Below the pieces are notes generated by a model. It saw only the letters and a program-made list of their open reading frames with translations. It had not been told where the DNA came from and made no database searches. A stretch of DNA of 64,000 bases, from the NCBI GenBank assembly GCA_026391455.1, contig JAPLEH010000062.1, positions 62,001-126,000 of the forward strand, in the 5' to 3' direction. Positions 40,046 through 50,900 of this stretch are shown here, in pieces. Source of the stretch: Bacteroidota bacterium (GTDB taxonomy: Bacteria > Bacteroidota > Bacteroidia > Chitinophagales > Chitinophagaceae). The first letter of the stretch is position 1. The number at the start of each line of letters is the position of its first letter. The position numbers and the translations under genes were made by a program.

Positions 40046-42799
40046 ATGAAGAAAACACTGCTTTTGACTCTTGCTTTTATTTTTGCCGGTATCACCTGCT
40101 TTGCACAGCAAACTATATCCGGTAAAATCGTGGATGCCAATGGCGTTGCACTGGCAGGAGTATCCGTAAAATCCAAAAAAACGGGAAAGTCCACGCAAAC
40201 TGCTGCGGATGGAACATTCAACCTCACCGTTGCCGCCGATGATGAACTTGAAATAACATCGGTAGGATACTCAACCAAAACAGTTCCGGCCCGCGGTACC
40301 ATCAGCGTTACGCTGGAGACCGCCATTACTGAACTCAACCAGGTCGTACTCGTTGGTACTCGCCGGGTGGGTCGCGTAAAAACGGAGACCACTGCACCGG
40401 TGGATGTGATCAATGTATCACAGGCAACCGCTCCTACCGGTCGTATGGACCTTACTTCAGTATTGAACTACGCAGCACCTTCCCTTAATTACAATAAACA
40501 AAGTGGTAGCGATGGCGCCGACCATGTGGACCTGGCCACCCTTCGCGGATTAGGACCCGATCAGACATTGGTACTCGTGAATGGTAAACGCCGGCACCAG
40601 ACTGCCTTCGTTGCCGTATTCGGAACAAGAGGCCGAGGTAATGCCGGTACCGATCTGAATGCACTGCCTTCCTTTGCTATCGACAGAGTGGAAATCTTAC
40701 GAGACGGTGCTTCTGCCCAGTATGGTTCTGATGCCATTGCGGGTGTAATCAACCTGATCACCAAAAAGAATATAAATAATGTAACTGGTACAATCGGATT
40801 CGCCGGCTATCTCGATCCCAAATTCAATACGGCATTCGAAGAAAGTTTACACCGCGATTACGAACATGCCGGTAAAATAGATGGCAAAAATGTTACCGCC
40901 AATATCAACTTCGGCGTACCCCTGGGAACCAAAGGTGGATTCATCAATCTTACTTTTGAAGGTACCAGCACCAGTAAGACGTTCCGCCAGGCATTGAAAA
41001 CAGAGAACTACCTGACCGATGATGATGCCATGTATCTCGATATTTATCGCCGGGGTATGGGCGATGCCGGCCTGAATGCAGGGGGCACATTTTACAATAT
41101 GGAAATACCGATGAAGAATAAAGCCACTTTTTATTCTTTTGGTAGCTACAACCACAAATCGTCAGACGCTTATGCATTTACAAGAAATTTCTCTGCACGT
41201 CCCGAACGGTTTCCCACCGACAACCTGGGCAACCTGATCTATGACCCTAAGATCATGCGTGTGGGCAGCGATGGCGAAGTATGGTACAGCCCCCATATTC
41301 AAACCAAGATCAATGACTATTCGGTTACCGGTGGTTTCAAAGGCAACTGTGGCAACAACTGGAATTGGGACCTCAGTAATACCGTTGGAAAAAATAATTT
41401 CCATTTCTTTGGTTATAAAACATACAATGCTTCACAGGGAAATGCACAAACTAATTTTGATGATGGTGGATTTTCTTTCCTGCAAAGCACGTCTAACCTG
41501 AATGTGAGTCATGAGTTTTCCAGTAAAGTAAACCTGGGACTGGGTGCAGAATACCGCTATGAAAATTACCAGATCTACGCGGGCGAACCCGGATCTTATA
41601 AAAACTTTGATCCCAATAAAGCAACCGGAGCACAAGGTTTTCCCGGTTACCAGCCTTCTGATGAAGTAAATGCCAAACGTAATGTTTGGGGAGCCTATGC
41701 CGATGTGGAAATAGACGTTACGCCTGAGTGGTTGATCGACATCGCTGCCCGTGCAGAAAATTACAGCGATTTCGGTTTCACCCACAACTATAAACTGGCT
41801 ACCCGTTACAAAGCCTCTTCCAATATAAATATCCGTGGTTCGTTCAGCACCGGCTTCCGGGCTCCATCTTTACAACAGATCAATTTCAGCTCCACCTTTA
41901 CCACCGTACAGGCAGCCACGATTGCTGAAGTAAAAATCGCTCCGAATTACAGCTCACTCGCAAAAGCAGCCGGTATTCCTGATCTTACACAGGAGAAAAG
42001 CCTGAGCGGAAGCCTTGGTTTTACCTGGAAAACTACTCCACACCTCAATGTAACAATAGACGGATATATGACCAAGATCAAAGACCGCGTGGTGATCAGC
42101 GGCCAGTTCGATGGCAGCGATCCTAACCTCGATGCAGGTCTCCGTTCACAAATGGCCGCATTGAATGTTAGCCTGGCGCAATTCTTTGCCAATGCGGTGA
42201 ACACTACCAATACCGGTGTGGACATTGTACTGGACTATAATAAAAAAGTGGGATTGAATCGTTACAAAGGTTTATTAACCGGTAATATTCAAAGCATGAA
42301 GATCGATGAGATCAATATCCCTTCTAAACTGAGTGGTTCTGATTTCTTACGTAAAACATTCCTGAGCGACCGGGAACAAAAATTCATTCTTGCTTCAGCA
42401 CCCAAAATGAAATTTGCCTTCAACTTTGAATATGGCAGAAAGAAACTGACTGTTGGTACCAGACTTACCTATTTCGGAAAAGTAACATTACTCGGCTACG
42501 GACAGGATGGTCTGGGCATCAACCCGACTGTACCACTTGATAATGGAAGTGGTGATGTACCCGATCAGTATGATTATTCCGGTAAACTGGTAACGGATCT
42601 TTATTTCGGCTATCCGCTCACCAAATGCCTTACCTTCTATGCAGGTGCAGATAATATCCTGAACGCACACCCTGATTTTGGTGTGGTAAAAGGTGCAAAA
42701 GACTGGGCCTACAATACAGAAACAGGCGGTGCCTGGGATGCTGTTCAAATGGGCTTCAATGGAAGAAGATTATTTGCACGGATCGCTTTTACCTTCTGA
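40046..42799 (+). CDS. TonB-dependent receptor with carboxypeptidase-like regulatory domain
   Basis: ISGKIVDANGVALAGVSVKSKKTGKST; plug VLVNGKRRHQTAF...GTDLNALPSFAIDRVEILRDGASAQYGSDAIAGVINLI; terminal F. Confidence 0.95.
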   Translation: MKKTLLLTLAFIFAGITCFAQQTISGKIVDANGVALAGVSVKSKKTGKSTQTAADGTFNLTVAADDELEITSVGYSTKTVPARGTISVTLETAITELNQVVLVGTRRVGRVKTETTAPVDVINVSQATAPTGRMDLTSVLNYAAPSLNYNKQSGSDGADHVDLATLRGLGPDQTLVLVNGKRRHQTAFVAVFGTRGRGNAGTDLNALPSFAIDRVEILRDGASAQYGSDAIAGVINLITKKNINNVTGTIGFAGYLDPKFNTAFEESLHRDYEHAGKIDGKNVTANINFGVPLGTKGGFINLTFEGTSTSKTFRQALKTENYLTDDDAMYLDIYRRGMGDAGLNAGGTFYNMEIPMKNKATFYSFGSYNHKSSDAYAFTRNFSARPERFPTDNLGNLIYDPKIMRVGSDGEVWYSPHIQTKINDYSVTGGFKGNCGNNWNWDLSNTVGKNNFHFFGYKTYNASQGNAQTNFDDGGFSFLQSTSNLNVSHEFSSKVNLGLGAEYRYENYQIYAGEPGSYKNFDPNKATGAQGFPGYQPSDEVNAKRNVWGAYADVEIDVTPEWLIDIAARAENYSDFGFTHNYKLATRYKASSNINIRGSFSTGFRAPSLQQINFSSTFTTVQAATIAEVKIAPNYSSLAKAAGIPDLTQEKSLSGSLGFTWKTTPHLNVTIDGYMTKIKDRVVISGQFDGSDPNLDAGLRSQMAALNVSLAQFFANAVNTTNTGVDIVLDYNKKVGLNRYKGLLTGNIQSMKIDEINIPSKLSGSDFLRKTFLSDREQKFILASAPKMKFAFNFEYGRKKLTVGTRLTYFGKVTLLGYGQDGLGINPTVPLDNGSGDVPDQYDYSGKLVTDLYFGYPLTKCLTFYAGADNILNAHPDFGVVKGAKDWAYNTETGGAWDAVQMGFNGRRLFARIAFTF

Positions 42800-42821
42800 T
42801 AAAGACCTATATGTTATTCAG

Positions 42822-42842
42822 ATCCCCGGCATGGCCGGGGAT
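42822..42842 (+). terminator. intrinsic terminator
   Basis: atccccggc-atg-gccggggat followed by tttta. Confidence 0.8.
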
Positions 42843-42901
42843 TTTTATTTTCAGACACTGATTATTGGTGTAATTTTATTTCTTCAGCTATTCTACTACA
42901 G

Positions 42902-43411
42902 ATGAAATTAAGTAATTGTACAATTGAAGACATTCCGCTCATGCTCCACTTTTATGATCTTGCCAGAGAACACCAGCAAAAAAAATCAACCCGGCATTGG
43001 AACGTTTTTGATACTGAAGCCGTGAAGAAGGAAGTGGAATCACTCAACCACTGGAAAATATTGGAAGAAGATACCGTAGCCTGCATCTTTCTGGCAATCT
43101 ATGACGACCCGTTTATTTGGGGGGAAAGGAACGCAGCCCCTGCGGTTTATATCCATCGGATTGTAACACATCCGGATTTCAGGGGACGTAACTATACGGC
43201 ACGCATTGTGGAATGGGCGAAGGAGCATGGCAAAGCCTTGGGAAAAAAATTCATACGAATGGATACCTGGGGGGATAACCCCGGGCTTATTTCCTATTAT
43301 CAGCAACAGGGGTTTACCTTGCTGGAAATTATTACCCCGGATTCCAGAGGCGATCTCCCTTCCTACTATAATTTTATTTCGCTGGCTTTGCTGGAAATGG
43401 AAATTTACTAA
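42902..43411 (+). CDS. GNAT family N-acetyltransferase
   Basis: VYIHRIVTHPDFRGRNYTARIVEWAKEHG. Confidence 0.85.
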   Translation: MKLSNCTIEDIPLMLHFYDLAREHQQKKSTRHWNVFDTEAVKKEVESLNHWKILEEDTVACIFLAIYDDPFIWGERNAAPAVYIHRIVTHPDFRGRNYTARIVEWAKEHGKALGKKFIRMDTWGDNPGLISYYQQQGFTLLEIITPDSRGDLPSYYNFISLALLEMEIY

Positions 43412-43421
43412 ATTAAACACT

Positions 43422-44057
43422 ATGCAACGCCCCTACTCCAACCCTGCGCTGAATACCATTTATCATCAACTATTCTGTGATGAGTGGGCATTATATAAAA
43501 CAGATCCCGCAACACCTGCTGAATTTCCCTGGTCTGTTTTGCTATCAGATACGGAAGATCAGGATGCATTAACGAGCCTGGCAAATGATTCATCCAATCC
43601 CTCCCGGGTAAGGCTGCTGGCTGCACGCAGACTGGCGGCTGCGGGTAAGCCTATCTCCGGCAACGAATTACTGGGAGTAATCATCGAAGTGGGAATGGAT
43701 ACAGGGTTGGATACACTTGCTGCATTCAAGGATGGATCAGCCCGCTATATCAATCATGCTGAAAAAATCATCATTTGGGATTCCGGGACCCGCGAATCTA
43801 ATGCGATCATTGAAGACTTAATACAGGTAAGTAAATCGGTGGTGGCACAAATCGGCCCCTGGACAGATGCACGCTTACCCGCTCCCGGTCCCGGTACATT
43901 ACGGTTGAATTTTCTCGTTACCGATGGTTTGTATTTTGGAGAGGGCCCTTTTAACGTCTTACAGCAAGACGCTATGGGTGGCCCTGTAATTCAAGCAGCT
44001 CTTGCCCTGTTACAATACCTGACTAGTGTAAATGAAAACAGGGATGCGGAGAATTAA
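43422..44057 (+). CDS. hypothetical protein
   Basis: Intact ORF from ATG 43422, 11 bp after GNAT stop. Confidence 0.6.
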   Translation: MQRPYSNPALNTIYHQLFCDEWALYKTDPATPAEFPWSVLLSDTEDQDALTSLANDSSNPSRVRLLAARRLAAAGKPISGNELLGVIIEVGMDTGLDTLAAFKDGSARYINHAEKIIIWDSGTRESNAIIEDLIQVSKSVVAQIGPWTDARLPAPGPGTLRLNFLVTDGLYFGEGPFNVLQQDAMGGPVIQAALALLQYLTSVNENRDAEN

Positions 44058-44064
44058 AAAGGAT

Positions 44065-44652
44065 TTATCGCAAGTTCTTTTCATTGGAAGAAAAGAGCTC
44101 AGACAAAAAAACCTTTTCCATGCTTGAAAACACCAATGGCGGATCTGGCTCTTCAGAAAACTCATTGAGGATAAGCCGCCACCAGCCAACGTTTTTCCAA
44201 CGGCCCAGTTTATACCCTACCTTTTCATACGTAGCAAAATAGGTAAACCCCATGTTTTCATGCAGGGCCACACTTTTATCATTGGGCAAATTAATCACCG
44301 CATATACATTCCGGAATCCCTGTAATTGGAGGATCGAAAAAAGCGTTTCGTATAACACACGGGCAATTCCACGGCGGTGATAATCATCGTGTACATACAC
44401 AGAACATTCCACACTCCATTGATAGGCCACTCTTTCCCGGTGCCGGGCTGCATAGGCATATCCGGCAATCACACCATTTTCTTCCACCACCAGCCAGGGC
44501 CATTGCTGGAGATAACTGCTTATCCGTTCAGCAAAGGCTTCCACAGAAGGTACTTCCGTTTCGAAAGTAAAGGATGTGTTTTCGATATACGGCGCATAAA
44601 TATCCAATATTCCACGGGCATCACCGGGCGTGGCCAAACGGAGTGTAAGCAT
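44065..44652 (-). CDS. GNAT N-acetyltransferase (phosphinothricin acetyltransferase-like)
   Basis: LRLATPGDARGILDIYAPYIENTSFTFETEVPS...SVYVHDDYHRRGIARVLYETLF. Confidence 0.9.
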   Translation of the reverse strand: MLTLRLATPGDARGILDIYAPYIENTSFTFETEVPSVEAFAERISSYLQQWPWLVVEENGVIAGYAYAARHRERVAYQWSVECSVYVHDDYHRRGIARVLYETLFSILQLQGFRNVYAVINLPNDKSVALHENMGFTYFATYEKVGYKLGRWKNVGWWRLILNEFSEEPDPPLVFSSMEKVFLSELFSSNEKNLR

Positions 44653-44860
44653 AGTATCAGCTTTATATGTCAGCAACGAAGGGAATAATAGTTCCAAAAT
44701 TACTGAAAAAAAATACAGGATACTGTTTACAACAGGATGATCATACCCAGCAATACCAGCAGAAATAAACCGGTGCAGAGACGGAGCAGGATTACCTGCC
44801 GCTTCAATGAAGCACGATTCATAATTTTTATTTTCGCTTATACATATCCGTTATCTTTTC

Positions 44861-45532
44861 TCAGGCAACCAGGAGTCCGTCGGTGAGTGAGCCGGCAATA
44901 GCAAAAGATCTCGCTGCCGGCAGCTCTTCTTCGATCTGTTTTAACAATCCATCAAATACGAAATGGGGCGCCTTCTCTTTAATTTCCCTAAGCCATGTGG
45001 TGATCTCGGGGTTGCTCAAACCGCGGATCATCCATTTGTTATACAAGGCCAGTTTTTCCGGCACAATAGCCGATACGATACGCATGGTCAGTTCGTGCAG
45101 TTCAGCATCGGAATAATAACGCCAGAGTATCTGATTGATCACATCTTCTTCACGGGCCATATGATCGAGATTGAAAACCATAAAGGCCACGAATGCAATA
45201 TTTAATTCCTGTCCGGCCAACACGGCGTCACCGGTTGTTTCCAGGGCATCCAGCGCCACTTGCAGTTGCACTCCCAGCGCATGGTCTTTTACATGCTCCT
45301 GTTCAAATGCATCTGCTACTGCGGGTTCCCAGCTCTTTACGGCCGAAAACACCTGATTGTCTTCTGTATCCGCATGTTTCTCAAAGAGAGCCAGCAATGT
45401 TTCTGTCTGTTTCTTTACAAAACGGCGTTCATCGCTATTGGCAAAATCAGTCTGTTGTATCAACAGCGCTGTTTCATACATCAGGGCACGGAGTCCCTTG
45501 TGAATCTGATAGAAAAGATTGTAACGTTTCAT
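44861..45532 (-). CDS. hemerythrin-like domain protein
   Basis: Helical; FEKHADTEDNQVF, FNLDHMAREEDVINQILW. Confidence 0.65.
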   Translation of the reverse strand: MKRYNLFYQIHKGLRALMYETALLIQQTDFANSDERRFVKKQTETLLALFEKHADTEDNQVFSAVKSWEPAVADAFEQEHVKDHALGVQLQVALDALETTGDAVLAGQELNIAFVAFMVFNLDHMAREEDVINQILWRYYSDAELHELTMRIVSAIVPEKLALYNKWMIRGLSNPEITTWLREIKEKAPHFVFDGLLKQIEEELPAARSFAIAGSLTDGLLVA

Positions 45533-45644
45533 ACTATTCGTAGTTTAATAATTTAATAGGGCAAAGATGTTGTATCAGGTTGCGAAGGGAAAGTATAGCT
45601 GTTACAAACTGTATTTATTGGTGTATGAACCGCAAAAAAAAGCC

Positions 45645-45664
45645 GCCGGTCTTACAAGACCGGC
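45645..45664 (-). terminator. intrinsic terminator
   Basis: minus strand gccggtctt-gt-aagaccggc followed by T-run. Confidence 0.8.
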
Positions 45665-45736
45665 AGCATATCAACAACCCAACACTACTTTTTTTATATA
45701 TTAATATCTGTATTGCTCTTTACATACTGTACTGCA

Positions 45737-47059
45737 TTATTTTTCAAACCGGAGTAACCATGCATCGGAACTGCCTTCGTGATGGTTACCGGTCACATCG
45801 CCGTCGTTTCCATAAGTACGGGCCGCCACATAGCAAGCATCAGTACCCAAGGGCAGTACACTGTATGCCTGATCCAGCAAAGTGCTTCCGGCTGTTTTTT
45901 GCCAAATCAATTTTCCACTTGCATCCAGCTTCAGTACAAACACATCATCCATTCCCTTGTTTTGTGTAAAATCGCCATCCCGGCTATTGGTTACACCGGT
46001 AACCATGATGCCATTGTCTGATGTAGCCGCAATGCCATAGCCAAAATCAGAACCCATACCTCCGATTGTTTTTAACCACACCTTTTCTCCGGCATCATTC
46101 ACTTTTAATACCCATATATCACCACGGTCTTTATAGCCGGACATATCGCCATCACTGCTCGTTGTATAACCAGTGGCCACATATCCGCCTGCAACCGCAC
46201 TGAGCGCAAAGGTGTAATCAGAGTTCGATCCGCCAAAGGTTTTGCTCCATGTCCTTTCACCGGTACCTGTAAGTTTAATTATCCAGATATCAGCGAGGTT
46301 CCTGGTGCCGGAGAGATCTCCATTATTGCTTTCCGTATAAGCACCCAATACAACGGAACCGTCTGCATTGCACACCACACCATGCATCACATCAATACGT
46401 GAACCACCCATGGAGCGCTGCCATTCCAATTGGCCATTGGCGGAAATTTTGAATACCCACGCATCGTAGTTACCATGATTGTTGGTAAGATCACCGTTAC
46501 TGCTTTCTGCGGTTCCGGCTATTACATAACCCCCATCAGTACTTTGGGCCACTGCATTGGCAAAATCACTGCGCGAACCACCATAACATTTTTTCCATTG
46601 TATATTCCCGGTCGCATCCAGTTTTACCACCCATGCATCATCACCGCCATGGTTACCGGAAACATCACCATCATTTCCACCGGTTTGACCCGCCAGCAAA
46701 CATCCGCCATCAGGTGTGGCAATCATAGCCTTACACTCATCATTGCCGGAACTCCCCAGCAATTTATGCCAGAGCTTTACACCCGCCGTGTTATACTTCG
46801 CTATGAAAATATCCTGTTCACCATTATTACCGGCAATATCTCCATCCATACTTCTGGTTGTTCCGGCGATGATGAAACCGCCATCTGCAGTTCGCTTTAC
46901 CACCTTCGCGATATCATCCAGAGAACCGCCAAAAGTTTGCTGCGAACGGAGCGTGACAGGTTTCTCCGGTTGTACAGGAACAGGGATTGGTGCCGTTTCT
47001 TTTTTGCAGGCTGCAAACAAAAAAAGCACTGCAGCCGAAATAGTTATCAATGTTCTCAT
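45737..47059 (-). CDS. lipoprotein with ~57-aa internal repeats (propeller-like)
   Basis: Lipobox LFAACKK; repeated DGGYVIAGTAESSNGD...DAWVFKI..GQLEWQRSMGGS. Confidence 0.7.
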   Translation of the reverse strand: MRTLITISAAVLFLFAACKKETAPIPVPVQPEKPVTLRSQQTFGGSLDDIAKVVKRTADGGFIIAGTTRSMDGDIAGNNGEQDIFIAKYNTAGVKLWHKLLGSSGNDECKAMIATPDGGCLLAGQTGGNDGDVSGNHGGDDAWVVKLDATGNIQWKKCYGGSRSDFANAVAQSTDGGYVIAGTAESSNGDLTNNHGNYDAWVFKISANGQLEWQRSMGGSRIDVMHGVVCNADGSVVLGAYTESNNGDLSGTRNLADIWIIKLTGTGERTWSKTFGGSNSDYTFALSAVAGGYVATGYTTSSDGDMSGYKDRGDIWVLKVNDAGEKVWLKTIGGMGSDFGYGIAATSDNGIMVTGVTNSRDGDFTQNKGMDDVFVLKLDASGKLIWQKTAGSTLLDQAYSVLPLGTDACYVAARTYGNDGDVTGNHHEGSSDAWLLRFEK

Positions 47060-47085
47060 ATTTCAATTATTGATTGATTAGTTGA

Positions 47086-47565
47086 TTATTTGGTTGAGCG
47101 CCGGCCATTTCTGAAATCGATATCGCCCCAGCTGATGATACTAATTTTTCCAATGGTTCTGAGACTAACCCTGCATTCATTATTGATATGCACATAGAGT
47201 TTCTTCAGGCTTATCACCCCTTCACCAGAAAGCAGGCCGGTACCATTCATATGTACCGAACGCAGGTTGGCAGAGGGAACATATACGACTAACGGGGATG
47301 AAGTCGAGTATTTCTTACGGCTCAGCCGCAGCGTACCCGACTCCAGTTCTACTTGTACCGGGATAGATTGTTCTTCGGCCACGGCAACTGTAATTTCCTT
47401 ACCGGATTCATTGGTGAGGATGACAGTTATATCATCATTCACTACCAGCGTGGTTACCGGAGCAGGAATGGTAACATGTACCGTGTCGAAACGGGGTTCA
47501 TTGAAAAAGGCCCTGGCAGAAAGGCCATTGATAAGAAATAATGCTGCCACAAATGTTTTGATCAT
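47086..47565 (-). CDS. GIN/DUF2807-like secreted protein
   Basis: Beta-rich head domain LVVNDDITVILTNESG...LRSVHMNGTGLLSGEG. Confidence 0.6.
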   Translation of the reverse strand: MIKTFVAALFLINGLSARAFFNEPRFDTVHVTIPAPVTTLVVNDDITVILTNESGKEITVAVAEEQSIPVQVELESGTLRLSRKKYSTSSPLVVYVPSANLRSVHMNGTGLLSGEGVISLKKLYVHINNECRVSLRTIGKISIISWGDIDFRNGRRSTK

Positions 47566-47601
47566 AATTTGTTTTTTAGATAAGGTAAATGGTCAATGGT
47601 T

Positions 47602-47760
47602 TTAATAACGATGTAAAAATGGTGCGGTTTGATTAGGACAGGAAGTGTGACCTGCTTCAATTGACAATAACAGGGTATCAATTGCATTTGCACATGTTCT
47701 GCTATTATTCAGATACATCATATAGGCTGATATTGGATGGTGTTCAATAAATGCTGCCAT
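47602..47760 (-). CDS. candidate 52-aa small protein
   Basis: MAAFIEHHPISAYMMYLNNSRTCANAIDTLLLSIEAGHTSCPNQTAPFLHRY; downstream of repeat pair A; below track cutoff. Confidence 0.35.
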   Translation of the reverse strand: MAAFIEHHPISAYMMYLNNSRTCANAIDTLLLSIEAGHTSCPNQTAPFLHRY

Positions 47761-47894
47761 GTTTTTCTTTTTTTGTTACGATATTAGTACAGGCATCTTC
47801 CTTCCGGTTACGGCACCTCTTCCACCTGTTTAAATCCATGGTTGATTAGATTGGGGTTTTTTCCCTTTTTGGGGCTTATGCAGTCCAAAATGCC

Positions 47895-47925
47895 GTATGA
47901 ATTGAGAAAAAAAGTGTATGAATTG
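47895..47925 (-). promoter_or_regulatory. LytTR-type direct repeat, site A (two perfect copies)
   Basis: GTATGAATTG-N11-GTATGAATTG on + strand, 21-bp period. Confidence 0.6.
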
Positions 47926-47998
47926 CCGCGACGGCTGCATCAGCAGGACCTTCATTTGACATAACTGCACTAAATTTGGACAACCATAATACCATTTC

Positions 47999-50900
47999 TT
48001 GAAAAAAAGTGGCCCATATCTTTTCTTGTTCCTGCTCATGAGTGTGCAGTGTATGGCACAACTGGCCAATAAGCCGGAACGTCAATATATATTCAACCAT
48101 TATACGGTTTCCTCCGGGTTATTATCTAATCAGGTAAACAATGTGGTGCAGGACGAAGAAGGCTATATCTGGATCGCCACAGCAGAAGGGTTGCAGCGAT
48201 ATGATGGTAACAAATATGTTTCATTCCGACATGCTGATAATACGCCCGGAACTTTGCCCTCCAACTTCGTGCAATTTTTGCGGATGGACCGTAATAACAA
48301 TCTGTGGGTTGTATTCCCGGGAGGGCATATTGGTATTTTTGACCGGAAAAAATTCATATACCGGGAAGCCGACATCAATCCTACGCTGGTAAAAACCAAA
48401 TCTGAAGTTATTCAGCAGATCCTTACTGATGATAAAGGAAATGTATTCATCCATTATGGAATGAAGGAAATCCTGGTCTACAACAAAGCCCTGAATAAGT
48501 TTGTATCCGCCAGCAGTTACTTGAAATATCCGAAAGACTGGATGATCACTGATCTCATTCACCAGCCCGGTAGCCGGAAGTACTGGCTGAGTGTACGCAA
48601 TGCGGGTTTTGTTGTATTCGATGAGGCAACGGGTAAGCTCAGCACTGCTGAAAAGAATATTTCAGGTGATCCGTTCATAGAACGATATCGAAAACTGCAA
48701 AACATGTACGGTTTTCACTTTGACAAAAAAGGCCGATTCTGGTTCATGTATTGGGATAATTCTATACCGACCATATATTGCTATGATATCCGCTCGAATA
48801 CACCTGTGCTGGAAGGTTATGAAATAAATTCTTACCTGCAGCATTATCATACGATTGATGATTTTTTCGAACAAAAAGACGGCACGATCTGGATACGCGG
48901 AACGCCCGTTCTGGCAAAATACCTGGAAGATGAAAAAAAATTTCAGTTTGTCAGCAATGGCTTCATGAATGAACAAAGCATCCATTATGAAATTGTAATG
49001 GACATGCAGGAAGACCGGGAGAATAATCTGTGGGTGTCCACAGATAACAGCGGGTTATACATGTTCAATCCAGCAAATGAACATTTCCAGAATATATCGC
49101 ATATCAACAGGCAGATCAATAAACCCGGTGACGGAGACCCGATGTCATTCCTGTATACCAGATGGGGTACTATATTATGTGGGGTATGGGGCAATGGTAT
49201 TTATCATTATGACAGTAATTTCAATCCCATACCAACGAATATCAAAGGAATCGATAACAACCTGGGGCCCACAGTATGGAGTATGTGCCTTTCCAGGGAC
49301 AGTAATACGATATGGATGGGTGCACAACCCGGTATATGGAAAGTGGATCAAGCAAAGCGAAGTGCGGTGCAATACCACCCCCCTACGCTTAAAGACCGAA
49401 CCATACGGCAGGTAACAGAAGATCGTTTTGGCAATCTCTGGATCGGCACCCACGGTCAAGGAGTTTTTAAATGGGATGCCAAAGCTGGAAAAACAGATTT
49501 CAATGCAGGCATCAGTCACTTTTCAGCCATACCAGACGGAATTGCAGGTAATATCGTACGTGATTCAAAAGGTTATATATGGATCACCAGCAGCAATTCG
49601 GGCCTCTATATGGTAGACCCCGCTACGGACAAGATCGTTCTTCACTTTGGTGAAAAGGAAAAAAAACCTTTTCAGTTACCCGAACCCGCTGTGTCTACCA
49701 TATTGGAGTACAACGACACGATAATGCTTATTTGTACAGGCACTGAAATGCTGGGTTATGACCGGAAAAATATCCGGCTTTTTAAAATTGCAAATCAGGG
49801 TATGATCTCTGGTTTTATTGCTGCCATGCAAAGAGACCGTTCAGGGCTGGTATGGCTAACCACAACCAACGGACTGTACCGGTGCAATATTCTGAAAAGG
49901 GTGTTTGTACGGTTTGGAAATATTGATGGAATAAATAGTGAGCACTTTTGCCAGATATCAGCGTATACATTGCCGGATGGCCGTATGTTATTTGGTACAA
50001 CCCGGCAATTTATTGTATTCAATCCCCAAACAATAAAGTTTAACGAAAGTAAACCTGACCTGAGAGTGACCATGTTCAAACTGGAAAACAAGGCTTTATT
50101 GGTGGATTCATTGTTGCAGTTGAAAGAACTAAATCTTGGCTACCGGAGTAATTCGATCGTCATTTCATTTTCCACAATGACATTTACAAGCGCCTACGCT
50201 ATAAAATATAAACTGGAAGGATTGGACAAAGATTGGAAATTCGCAGATAAAACCAATGAAGCGATTTACAGTTATCTTCCACCGGGCAATTACAAATTCA
50301 GAATGAGGAGTGTGGATCAGGAAGGCAATGAGCTGGAAGAAACCATACCAATCCTCATACGAATTAACCCGCCATTCTGGAAAACCTGGTGGTTTTACTC
50401 CCTGCTGGTACTGGTGGCAGGAGGTTTGCTCTATTGGTTCGACCGTGAACGGATGCGTCGTAAAGAATCCATTTACCGGATGAGAAGTAATATAGCCGAT
50501 GATTTGCACCAGGAGTTGAATACAGCGTTGGGAAATATCAACATCCTGAGTGAGATGGCCCGGCTGAAAGCGGATTCCGAACCGGAAAAATCAAAAGAAT
50601 TCATCGAGCAGATACATAACCGTAGTCATACTATGATGATCGCAATGGATGATATTATGTGGAGTATCAGCCCTGAAAACGACAGCACAGAAAAATTATT
50701 GCTCCGGTTAAAGGAATATACTGACGCGTTGAAAAACAGGTACGGCGTTTCGATTGAGATTGTGATGGATGAAAAAGTTAATGTATTACCCCTCAATATG
50801 AAACAACGGAAAGACATCTTCTGGCTTTTCAAAAACGGGATCGGCAATGCGGTAATGACCGGTTGCAGGGATTGCCGGATATCCATCAGCTTTGAGAAAG

